DNA from: Verrucomicrobiota bacterium
GTDB taxonomy: Bacteria > Verrucomicrobiota > Verrucomicrobiia > Limisphaerales > UBA1319
Assembly: GCA_022709905.1 (NCBI GenBank)
Contig: JAKLHY010000021.1
Coordinates: forward strand, 39,395-103,394
Direction: 5' to 3'
Length of the DNA stretch: 64,000 nucleotides
In this document: one piece after another, positions 51,695-59,004 of the stretch
How the letters are laid out: every line of letters starts with the position of its first letter
How positions within the stretch are numbered: the first letter of the stretch is position 1
Notes under the pieces: model-generated
Databases searched by the model: none
The model's input: only the letters and a program-made list of their open reading frames with translations
Told to the model about the DNA's origin: nothing
Made by a program: the position numbers and the translations under genes

Positions 51695-53062
51695 ATGCGC
51701 GACACAGTGCATAAGTTCCTTTCTCTGTTCATCGGCTTATGTTTTGGCCTGCTCCTCATCAAATCCGGCAACCCAGCCAACTTGGATCCTCTGCTCCAGG
51801 ATGACAGGCTCTTCAACGTCATCAGCAGAGAAGCCCTGAGTAGCGATCAGGCATCGACCCATAACCATCAAGAACAAGAAGGGTTGTTTGATCGACTGAT
51901 TGCACCGTGGCGCCTGTCCTCGAGCATCTTCCTCCTGGTCATCATCCTTGCTGCGGGTGTTGGATTTGTCGGTTTTCGGTGGGATCGTTCCCTTTGGATC
52001 GTTGCGGGGTTCGGCGTCTGGTATCTTTGGCAGCACTTGGCTGCATTTGACTCCATCGATTCATCCTTGAGCACATTGGTTTTGTGGCATTTCTCGGGGT
52101 GTCTTGCGTGCTTGTGCCTTGGATGCTTTGTTCTCAGCCGATGCCCTCGATTTGAGCTGTTCTGGATTGGACCCATTCTCGGCATGCTTATCATCTTCTG
52201 GGTGGGGCTTCAGCAGCACTATGGAGGATTGGACGCCCTGCGGAGGATGATTTATGAAACGACTGATTATACAAAGCTGCCCCCGGAGTTGCTCAAGCGG
52301 TTAGCCAAGGGAAGGATCTATGCCACTTTTGTATATCCTAATGCTCTTGCGGGAGCGATTCTGCTGCTTCTGGTTCCTTGTTTGTTCTACATATGGCAAC
52401 TGATCGATGGCTTGCCCCGCGTCATCAAGGCCGTTATTGCAGGTGTTTTTGCCTATACAGGCTTGGCTTGCCTGGTTTGGTCAGGATCCAAAGCGGGATG
52501 GCTTATCCTCTTAATCCTCAGTTTCGTTGCCATTATGCATTTGCCCGTCCCTAAACGAATCAAAAACATCTCCATCCCCATCCTTCTCATCCTCGGACTC
52601 CTGGGATTTGGCATGAAATACCGACAGTATTTCGCACTTGGCGCAACCAGCGTCAGCGCCCGCGTTGATTACTGGCGGGCCGCCATCAAGATTTTTCGTG
52701 CAAATCCCTTCACCGGAACCGGACCAGGGACATTCGCGAAGTCTTATCCACAATACAAATCCCCTGAATCAGAAATGGCTCGATTAACCCATAACGATTA
52801 TCTGGAACAGGCCTGTGATTCGGGCGCAATAGGTTTCTTGAGTTACTTTGGATCTGTCGCAGGTGGTTTGGCGTTCTTATATCGTAAAAGTCGTCCGTTA
52901 GATTGGCATTTCTTCGTGGTTTGGCTCGGATTAGGAGCGTGGTTCATTCAGGGCTTTGTCGAATTCGGACTCTACATCCCCGCGTTGGCATGGACCGCAT
53001 TCCTGTTGTTTGGGTGGATGATTGGCCATGAAAAAAGCAACGTTATCGTTGAACTTAAATAA
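51695..53062 (+). CDS. O-antigen ligase / Wzy-like polymerase
   Basis: A 455-residue membrane protein with about 10-12 helices and the Wzy_C hallmark: LVWSGSKAGWLILLILSFVA, a large periplasmic loop with FTGTGPGTFAKSYPQYKSPE, and the histidine/acid-bearing THNDYLEQACDSGAIGFLSY. This motif set marks O-antigen ligases (WaaL) and polymerases (Wzy), which join lipid-linked glycans on the periplasmic face. It begins 14 bases after lptD, and the two could act together in surface-glycan assembly. The C-terminal end runs to eight bases before aroQ. Confidence 0.85.
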   Translation: MRDTVHKFLSLFIGLCFGLLLIKSGNPANLDPLLQDDRLFNVISREALSSDQASTHNHQEQEGLFDRLIAPWRLSSSIFLLVIILAAGVGFVGFRWDRSLWIVAGFGVWYLWQHLAAFDSIDSSLSTLVLWHFSGCLACLCLGCFVLSRCPRFELFWIGPILGMLIIFWVGLQQHYGGLDALRRMIYETTDYTKLPPELLKRLAKGRIYATFVYPNALAGAILLLLVPCLFYIWQLIDGLPRVIKAVIAGVFAYTGLACLVWSGSKAGWLILLILSFVAIMHLPVPKRIKNISIPILLILGLLGFGMKYRQYFALGATSVSARVDYWRAAIKIFRANPFTGTGPGTFAKSYPQYKSPESEMARLTHNDYLEQACDSGAIGFLSYFGSVAGGLAFLYRKSRPLDWHFFVVWLGLGAWFIQGFVEFGLYIPALAWTAFLLFGWMIGHEKSNVIVELK

Positions 53063-53069
53063 TAACCTT

Positions 53070-53507
53070 ATGAAAATTCTCTTTCTGAATGGACCAAACC
53101 TGAATCTACTCTCGGAACGCGAGCCTCAAGTGTATGGCAACAAGTCTCTTTCTCAAATCGAGACTGAAGTCAGGGAAAGGGCCAAAACTTTTGGTGTTGA
53201 AGCAGTCTTTCGCCAATCCAATCAAGAGGGTGAATTGGTGACCTGGATCCAGGAGACTAAAGGTCAATTTGACGGAATAGTGCTTAATGCGGCTGCTTAC
53301 ACGCACACCAGCATCGCCATCCGAGACGCCATTTCCGCTGTAAAACTCCCTTGTGTCGAAATTCACCTGTCCAATATCCAGGCCCGTGAACCCTTTCGTC
53401 ATCATTCAGTTATTGCAGCGGTCTGCGCAGGTCAGATTAGTGGTTTTGGTTCCTTTTCCTACATTTTAGGGCTCGAAGCTATAATTAACGTTATAGGAAG
53501 AAAATAA
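53070..53507 (+). CDS. aroQ: Type II 3-dehydroquinate dehydratase
   Basis: A 145-residue dodecameric dehydratase of the shikimate pathway. Seen: ILFLNGPNLNLLSEREPQVYG, the Asn-rich tyrosine-bearing region, GIVLNAAAYTHTSIAIRDAI, then EIHLSNIQAREPFRHHSVIA with the catalytic His and Arg. The frame opens at 53022 inside the previous gene, but the conserved start MKILFLNGPN is at 53070. It stands in the widespread aroQ-accB-accC order. Confidence 0.94.
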   Translation: MKILFLNGPNLNLLSEREPQVYGNKSLSQIETEVRERAKTFGVEAVFRQSNQEGELVTWIQETKGQFDGIVLNAAAYTHTSIAIRDAISAVKLPCVEIHLSNIQAREPFRHHSVIAAVCAGQISGFGSFSYILGLEAIINVIGRK

Positions 53508-53654
53508 GGGTGTTTTTTTGGTTTAGATCGCGATTTTAATCTCGATTCTGGGCATCAATAATCAGTTCTTGACTTGTTTTTTTGACTCAATTAAGCTCTG
53601 TCCACAGTTTTATCAGGGTAAAGCAGAGTCGAGATTCGACATCTGCTGTTTTTG

Positions 53655-53681
53655 TATAGAGCAGGCCTGTTGAAAGGCCTG
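53655..53681 (+). promoter_or_regulatory. accB leader: -10-like box and hairpin
   Basis: TATAGA (53655-53660) is a plausible -10 element. CAGGCCT-GTTGAA-AGGCCTG (53662-53681) is a perfect 7-bp stem 25 bases before accB, near the expected transcript start. The region 53508-53706 is AT-rich and likely carries the acc promoter; the hairpin may be a 5'-UTR element. Confidence 0.35.
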
Positions 53682-53706
53682 AGAATAAGGCAACCAGGAG
53701 CAGAAT

Positions 53707-54174
53707 GTGGACTTAAAAGACATCAAGGCCATTATTGATTTAATGCGCAAGAATTCCATTTCGGAATTTGAACTTGAGAAACAGGATTTTAAGATCCGCC
53801 TGAAGCGCGGTGTCAACGGAGGAAACCTATCCTCGTCGGGCGAAGATCAACCCGTTGCAGTCATGCCATCCGTTCCGATGGCGATATCTCCTGTTCCTCT
53901 CAGTCTGGGAGTCGGCAATCCTTCACCAACATCCGATTTGGAGGTTAAAGCGCCGATGGTGGGGACCTTTTATCGATCCCCTTCGCCGGAATCTGCTGCT
54001 TATGTTGAAATTGGAAGCGAGCTCAATCCCGAGACGATCGTATGCATCATCGAAGCGATGAAGGTCATGAATGAGATCAAGGCTGAAGTCCGTGGTGTAG
54101 TGACTCAAGTCCTGATCGAAAATGGAAAGCCTGTGGAATTTGGCCAGCCGTTGTTTAAGTACAGGCCCCTGTAA
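53707..54174 (+). CDS. accB: Biotin carboxyl carrier protein of acetyl-CoA carboxylase
   Basis: A 155-residue swinging arm of acetyl-CoA carboxylase. The first 30 residues (MDLKDIKAIIDLMRKNSISE) are the usual helical AccC-binding end, followed by a flexible Pro/Ser/Gly linker. The C-terminal domain has SDLEVKAPMVGTFYRSPSPE and IIEAMKVMNEIKAEVRGVVT with biotinylated Lys119. Start is GTG at 53707 preceded by AGGAG. 38 bases before accC. Confidence 0.95.
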   Translation: MDLKDIKAIIDLMRKNSISEFELEKQDFKIRLKRGVNGGNLSSSGEDQPVAVMPSVPMAISPVPLSLGVGNPSPTSDLEVKAPMVGTFYRSPSPESAAYVEIGSELNPETIVCIIEAMKVMNEIKAEVRGVVTQVLIENGKPVEFGQPLFKYRPL

Positions 54175-54212
54175 TCTTCCTCCAATTCATTCTTAGCGGT
54201 TTCCTCTAGATC

Positions 54213-55592
54213 ATGTTTGAAAAGATTCTCATCGCCAATCGTGGCGAGATCGCTGTTCGAATCATTCGAGCCTGCAAAGAGCTCAACATTCGGACTGTGG
54301 CGATTTACTCGGAAGCAGACGCCAATTCGATGCACGCCCAGTTGGCTGACGAAGCCATATGCATTGGCAAGGGACCTTCTTCCGATAGCTACTTGCGCAT
54401 CGATCGTATTATCAGCGCGGCAGAAATTGCCGATGTCGATGCTATCCATCCCGGATACGGATTCCTGGCTGAGAATTCCCACTTTGCGGATGTCTGCGAA
54501 AACTGTAACATCCGATTTATTGGTCCCAGTTCTCGGGCCATGAATGCCCTTGAAAACAAGGCCGTAAGCCGGATTCTTGCAAAAAAAGCCGGTGTCATGC
54601 CTCCTCCCGGATCCGATGGTGTCGTCGAAAACGCCCAGGAAGCCTTGGCAACCGCCAAAAGGGTCGGATACCCCGTGATGATTAAGGCGGTGGCAGGCGG
54701 CGGCGGTTGCGGCATGAGGGCTGCCCACAACGACATTTCTTTGTTAAAGGGTTTTCACGCGGCCAAGTCAGAAGCCGAAAAGGCATTTGGCAATGCGGGT
54801 GTCTATATTGAGAAGTATATCGAGTCATCACATCACATTGAATTTCAAATACTTGCAGATACAAAGGGCAATATTATCCATCTCGGCGAACGGGATTGTT
54901 CCATCCAACGCCGCAACCAGAAGGTCGTCGAAGAGACTCCGTCGCCTTTGATTGAAAACAAGTTCAAGGATCTCAGAAAGCGGATGGGCAAGGCGGCGAT
55001 CAAGGTCGCGGAAGCGGCCCAGTATACGAATGCCGGGACGGTGGAGTTCATTGTTGACGATAAAGGGCAGTTTTATTTCCTGGAAGTTAACAAGAGAATT
55101 CAAGTTGAACACCCGATAACGGAGGAGGTCACTGGGATCGATTTGGTGCAAAAACAGATCCTGATTGCCATGGGTGAACCGATGGGGATCAAGGGGGATG
55201 TCGAGATTAAGGGGCATGCGATCGAATGTCGAATCAACGCGGAAGATCCTTTTGATGAATTCCGGCCCTGTCCGGGCAGGATCGAGATGTATTATGCCCC
55301 AGGGGGTCGTGGGGTCAGGCTTGATAGTCACGCTTACGCAGGATACTCGATTCCACCGCATTACGACTCGATGTTGGGCAAACTGATCACGTATGGGAAG
55401 GATCGCCGAGAGGCGATGGACAAGATGAGTCGAGCCTTGGGAGAGTTCATTATTGGAGGGATCAAGACCACGATTCCTTTTGAGCAGGCGATATTGCAGG
55501 ATCCGAATTTTCGCCGAGGTGTTTACTCGACGAGTTTTGTGGAGCAACTCCTGGGAGGAGCGCGGCGTGAATTGATCGAAGACCGCACCTGA
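54213..55592 (+). CDS. accC: Acetyl-CoA carboxylase biotin carboxylase subunit
   Basis: A 459-residue ATP-grasp enzyme carboxylating the AccB biotin. Seen: KILIANRGEIAVRIIRACKE, the ATP-grasp core with AVAGGGGCGMRAAHND (glycine-rich loop), and GERDCSIQRRNQKVVEETPS. Catalytic and metal-binding residues lie in FLEVNKRIQVEHPITEEVTG, where the usual N-x-R motif is intact, followed by the HAIECRINAEDP signature of the C-terminal lid. Catalyses the first step of fatty-acid synthesis with AccB and a carboxyltransferase encoded elsewhere. Confidence 0.96.
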   Translation: MFEKILIANRGEIAVRIIRACKELNIRTVAIYSEADANSMHAQLADEAICIGKGPSSDSYLRIDRIISAAEIADVDAIHPGYGFLAENSHFADVCENCNIRFIGPSSRAMNALENKAVSRILAKKAGVMPPPGSDGVVENAQEALATAKRVGYPVMIKAVAGGGGCGMRAAHNDISLLKGFHAAKSEAEKAFGNAGVYIEKYIESSHHIEFQILADTKGNIIHLGERDCSIQRRNQKVVEETPSPLIENKFKDLRKRMGKAAIKVAEAAQYTNAGTVEFIVDDKGQFYFLEVNKRIQVEHPITEEVTGIDLVQKQILIAMGEPMGIKGDVEIKGHAIECRINAEDPFDEFRPCPGRIEMYYAPGGRGVRLDSHAYAGYSIPPHYDSMLGKLITYGKDRREAMDKMSRALGEFIIGGIKTTIPFEQAILQDPNFRRGVYSTSFVEQLLGGARRELIEDRT

Positions 55593-55629
55593 TCAGGGAG
55601 TTACAGTAAGATTCCAGGCAATTCAAGCC

Positions 55630-56637
55630 ATGAATTCAGTCTACCATGGTTCATTTCCGGCATTTCGGCCGCGTCGTCTTCGATGCAATGAGGCTTTGCG
55701 AAGTCTGGTCAGAGAGCATGGACTTACCGCAAAACAGCTGGTTCTTCCCTTGTTTGTTTGTCCTGGGCGCAAGGTTCGTCGGCCCGTTCAATCGATGCCA
55801 GGCGTAGCTCAGCTTTCGATCGATGAGATGCTTTCCGAAGCCCGAACGGCCTTTGAAGCAGGAATCAAGGCCATCCTTCTCTTTGGCATCCCATCGAGGA
55901 AGGATCCACGAGGAAGCGAAGGCTATTCGAGCCGTGGAATTGTTCAGCAGGCCGTTCGCGAACTCAAGAAACACGTATCTGGCCTTCTTGTGATTACCGA
56001 TGTCTGTCTCTGCGAATATACCAGCCATGGACATTGTGGTTTAATCGATCCCCAGGACAGGAGTGGACGAGTGCTCAATGATCCGACTTTGAAACTGCTG
56101 GCCAAAATGGCGCTCAGCCATGTCGAAGCCGGTGCGGACATTGTTGCGCCGAGTGACATGATGGACGGTCGGATAATGGCAGTTCGTAACATGTTGGATG
56201 ACAATGGCTATATCGATATTCCTATTCTATCGTATGCCGCCAAGTTTGCGTCCGCCTACTATGGTCCATTTCGTGAAGCCGCCCAATCGGCGCCGCAGTT
56301 TGGCGATCGCCGCAGTTATCAGATGGATCCGGCCAACGGTGATGAGGCTTTGCGGGAAGTTGCGATGGATATCGAGGAAGGCGCCGATATTGTGATGGTG
56401 AAGCCGGCGTTGGCCTATTTGGACTTGGTCTATCGGGTCAAGACCGTTTTCCGATATCCCACGGCAGCCTACGCGGTGAGTGGAGAATACTCACTGATCA
56501 AAGCGGCAGCCGAACGCGGGTGGGTGAACGAGCGGGCGATTGTGATGGAAACACTTCAAGGAATACGGAGGGCGGGGGCGGATCTGATCATCACGTATTG
56601 GGCTCTGGATGTGGCGCGCTGGCTAAAAGAAGGATAA
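55630..56637 (+). CDS. hemB: Porphobilinogen synthase (delta-aminolevulinate dehydratase)
   Basis: A 335-residue enzyme joining two 5-aminolevulinate molecules to porphobilinogen, upstream of HemC in haem synthesis. Seen: RPRRLRCNEALRSLVREHGL, VPLFVCPGRK-like start, DVCLCEYTSHGHCGLIDPQD with the zinc-binding cysteine cluster (C-x-C-x7-C, so the Zn-dependent class), the first catalytic Lys in SYAAKFASAYYGPFREAAQS, and the Schiff-base Lys in MVKPALAYLDLVYR. Not adjacent to the other haem genes at 4.8-7.8 kb. Confidence 0.95.
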   Translation: MNSVYHGSFPAFRPRRLRCNEALRSLVREHGLTAKQLVLPLFVCPGRKVRRPVQSMPGVAQLSIDEMLSEARTAFEAGIKAILLFGIPSRKDPRGSEGYSSRGIVQQAVRELKKHVSGLLVITDVCLCEYTSHGHCGLIDPQDRSGRVLNDPTLKLLAKMALSHVEAGADIVAPSDMMDGRIMAVRNMLDDNGYIDIPILSYAAKFASAYYGPFREAAQSAPQFGDRRSYQMDPANGDEALREVAMDIEEGADIVMVKPALAYLDLVYRVKTVFRYPTAAYAVSGEYSLIKAAAERGWVNERAIVMETLQGIRRAGADLIITYWALDVARWLKEG

Positions 56638-56725
56638 AATTTGATTTCTTTTTTAGCGGACAGCCCATAGGATGACCGGCATTCGCTTTTGGTAGCGATC
56701 ATTGACTCTGAAAATACTCTAAGTT

Positions 56726-57691
56726 ATGCCACTGACTCATACTCGTGACTTGTTCGCCAAGGCGCTGAAAGGCAAATATGCTCTTGGCGCGTTTAACGTC
56801 AATAATATGGAGCTTCTCCAAGCCATTGTTGAGGCTTGTGAAGAGGAAAAAGCGCCCTTGATTCTTCAGATTTCCAAAGGGGCCCGCCAGTACGCCAATC
56901 CTGTCTACCTGAAGAAGCTCATCGAAGCCGCCGTCAGCCTCTCCAATATTCCTATCGCGGTCCATCTGGATCATGGCGATACCTTTGAACTGTGCAAACA
57001 ATGCATCGACGAAGGCTTCACCAGCGTTATGATCGATGGAAGCCATCTGCCGATGGACAAGAACATTGAGCTGACCAAGAAAGTCGTCGACTACGCCCAC
57101 AAACACAACAGCAGCGTGGAAGGCGAACTCGGCAAATTAGTCGGTGCCCAGCACGACGATGGCGAAGCCTCGGGGGGGTTCTCACGAAGCGGTGTTTACA
57201 CCAATCCGGACGAGGCGGTTCAATTTGTCAAACAAACCGGCGCCGATTCCCTGGCGGTCGCAATTGGCAATTCGCATGGCGCCTACAAGTTCAAGGGGGA
57301 ACAACACCTCGATCTGGAACGTCTTAAGGCCATCAAGAAGGCCCTCATGGACGCCGGTCTCGGTGATTTCCCGCTGGTCCTGCATGGGGCATCGAGCGTG
57401 CCCAAGGATCTCGTCAAAGAAATCAATCAATACGGCGGGAAACTTGGCGAGGACACGGCTGGGGTGCCCGAACCAGACATCGAAATTGCGCGTCGCACTG
57501 GTGTGACCAAGGTCAACATCGACACCGATCTTCGCCTGGCCCTCACCGCCGGCATCCGCAAGGTGTTCGCTGAATCTCCCAAGGATTTCGATCCGCGCAA
57601 GTACCTCTCTCCCGCCCGCACCCGCGTCAAAGAACTGGTGGTGCACAAGGTCAAGAACGTGCTCTGTTGCGCAGGTCACGCTTTCGACTAA
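56726..57691 (+). CDS. fba: Class II fructose-bisphosphate aldolase
   Basis: A 321-residue zinc-dependent aldolase of glycolysis and gluconeogenesis. Seen: YALGAFNVNNMELLQAIVEA, PIAVHLDHGDTFELCKQCID with zinc-binding His and Asp, the SVMIDGSHLPMDKNIELTKK signature, the zinc-binding region near VEGELGKLVGAQHDDGEASG and NIDTDLRLALTAGIRKVFAE. It is followed by a strong terminator, and no gene is cotranscribed downstream. Confidence 0.95.
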   Translation: MPLTHTRDLFAKALKGKYALGAFNVNNMELLQAIVEACEEEKAPLILQISKGARQYANPVYLKKLIEAAVSLSNIPIAVHLDHGDTFELCKQCIDEGFTSVMIDGSHLPMDKNIELTKKVVDYAHKHNSSVEGELGKLVGAQHDDGEASGGFSRSGVYTNPDEAVQFVKQTGADSLAVAIGNSHGAYKFKGEQHLDLERLKAIKKALMDAGLGDFPLVLHGASSVPKDLVKEINQYGGKLGEDTAGVPEPDIEIARRTGVTKVNIDTDLRLALTAGIRKVFAESPKDFDPRKYLSPARTRVKELVVHKVKNVLCCAGHAFD

Positions 57692-57710
57692 GACAGACTT
57701 TATGCAATCG

Positions 57711-57745
57711 ACCGGGCTGGGGGCTCACCTCGGCCCGGTTTTTTT
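57711..57745 (+). terminator. Rho-independent terminator after fba
   Basis: ACCGGGCTGGGG-GCTCA-CCTCGGCCCGGT forms a 12-bp stem (two G-T wobbles) followed by an uninterrupted T7 run (57739-57745). It starts 20 bases after the aldolase stop and points in the same direction. Confidence 0.92.
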
Positions 57746-57804
57746 ATCCATTCCTGGTTTCGCTCATTTGCGGGAAGCTGGGCAACTCCCCTGGCCGATT
57801 ACAC

Positions 57805-57837
57805 TAGACCGATTGCCATAATAAATTTCCAGAATGG
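57805..57837 (+). repeat. Left terminal inverted repeat of the 275-bp element
   Basis: 33 bases beginning TAGACCGATTGCC and ending TTTCCAGAATGG; matches the reverse complement of 58048-58079, with two substitutions and one extra A. Confidence 0.75.
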
Positions 57838-58047
57838 TGGAGCCGAGGAGGGCGCGGGCGAGACGCGTGCGAAGGAGGATACCCGCAGTGGTCTCGACTG
57901 AGCACGGAACGAAGCCCCCGCCCTCCTTCGGCTCCATCTCGTTGAGACAGGGTCCTTTTGGCCTGGGCCTGCGTTGCCTCGGCCGTTACAGCCCGTTTCA
58001 GGGATGCGCCGGCCTCGGCGCCTTGGCCCAGGCCAAAATTCCTCCTG

Positions 58048-58079
58048 CCATTCGGAAACTTATTATGGCAACCGGTCTA
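58048..58079 (-). repeat. Right terminal inverted repeat of the 275-bp element
   Basis: 32 bases, CCATTCGGAAACTTATTATG then GCAACCGGTCTA. Part of it is coding: the stop codon and last four residues of the neighbouring oxidoreductase (58063-58077) lie inside this arm. Confidence 0.75.
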
Positions 58080-58674
58080 TTAGAGAGAACGTGGCTGTTT
58101 CCACCTGTCTTAACCAAGCCGCCCTCTGCTCGGGCTGACTGATGATGACTGGAGTGAAAACCAAACGGCGGACATCCCGAATCCCGCATAAACCGCAGAC
58201 GACCTTCTCCCAAAACAATCCCAAGGGATCACCGAGTAGCGCGACTTCTTTTTCCTGCGGGGTGTTTGCGGTGGTGATGACCAGGGCGGTTTTGGCCTTC
58301 AGCAGGCCGACGGCCTTGCCCTCGCCATTTTCGCCGGCCACAAAAGTATAAGCCCGGCCGGCGCGCAGCGCGCGATCCACCCATCCTTTGAGGATCGCCG
58401 GCGGTTGGCTCCACCAGTTCGGATGCACGATGACGATTCCATCCGCGCTTCCGATCTCATCACAGTGACGTTCCAAGACCGGATCCAGCACCGCATCCCG
58501 GGCGATTTCCCGCGCCGGCATCACGGGATCAAAATTCTCGGCATACAAGTCATGAAAGAACACTTCCTGTTCCCGTGCCCGCAAACAGCGGACCACTGTC
58601 TCGGCGATGGCGTGGTTGAAGCTGCCCGGTGTCGGATGGGCCAGAATGACCGAATATTTCATAGGTATTGGCAT
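58063..58674 (-). CDS. NAD(P)H-dependent flavin oxidoreductase (quinone reductase/KefF-like)
   Basis: A 203-residue flavodoxin-fold enzyme that reduces quinones with NAD(P)H, sometimes acting as an ancillary protein of potassium channels. Seen: YSVILAHPTPGSFNHAIAET at the N-terminus, GIVIVHPNWWSQPPAILKGW (flavin-binding loop), VDRALRAGRAYTF, and VITTANTPQEKE. The start at 58674 has GGA nearby; an internal ATG at 58662 is equally possible. Its 3' end lies in the right arm of the inverted-repeat element, which supplies the TAA stop and the residues DRLP. Confidence 0.83.
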   Translation of the reverse strand: MPIPMKYSVILAHPTPGSFNHAIAETVVRCLRAREQEVFFHDLYAENFDPVMPAREIARDAVLDPVLERHCDEIGSADGIVIVHPNWWSQPPAILKGWVDRALRAGRAYTFVAGENGEGKAVGLLKAKTALVITTANTPQEKEVALLGDPLGLFWEKVVCGLCGIRDVRRLVFTPVIISQPEQRAAWLRQVETATFSLIDRLP

Positions 58675-59004
58675 CAGATCGTTTCCAGATTCTCAAGGCA
58701 ACCAATCTACACAGGACTTCTCGAACGACCAAGCGAATCCTGAGCGCTGCTCCCGGCAGCGAGGGGGAGAACCGCGCAGAGCATCGAGGAGAAGACTGGC
58801 CAGAGCTCGGATTCCAGCAATTCTGCCCCTCAACCTCGGAGGAACGAGTGCGACGAGTCCACATAAATGGATTTCAGGGCCTCGTGGAACTCGGCCCTCC
58901 GAAACGAGCGGTTCATGGGGAGGATTGCGACTTGGAAACCCTTTGCCACAAGGCCATCTGACGAGTAACATGATCCATCGCGAAAGGCTCGCGACGATGT
59001 CAAA
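58675..59004. other. Intergenic region, nothing recognised
   Basis: About 330 bases without a recognisable gene, although several frames on both strands are open, as expected in GC-rich DNA. A CGCTGC-TCCCG-GCAGCG hairpin occurs at 58745-58761. No tRNA, riboswitch or terminator was found. The segment could be an intergenic repeat, but this cannot be tested here. Confidence 0.4.

Larger units (their letters stand above)
57805..58079. mobile_element. 275-bp inverted-repeat element with nested hairpins (MITE-like)
   Basis: The outer arms 57805-57837 and 58048-58079 are inverted repeats (30 of 32 aligned positions identical plus one single-base gap). Two internal inverted repeats nest within: TGGAGCCG... 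(57838-57859) with 57914-57936, and the perfect 14-bp TTTTGGCCTGGGCC (57956-57969) with GGCCCAGGCCAAAA (58025-58038). Smaller hairpins (GCGCCG-GCCT-CGGCGC at 58006-58021) lie inside. Left and right ends carry TAG.../...CTA, so a TA target duplication is possible, as in Tc1/IS630-type MITEs. Both arm mismatches would be G-U wobbles on the minus strand, so an RNA origin is also possible. No ORF of note. Confidence 0.6.

Noticed and set aside
57834..58142. 102-codon plus-strand ORF inside the inverted-repeat element
   Set aside because: Its sequence is generated by the palindromic repeats, with Arg- and Pro-rich low-complexity composition and no start signals.
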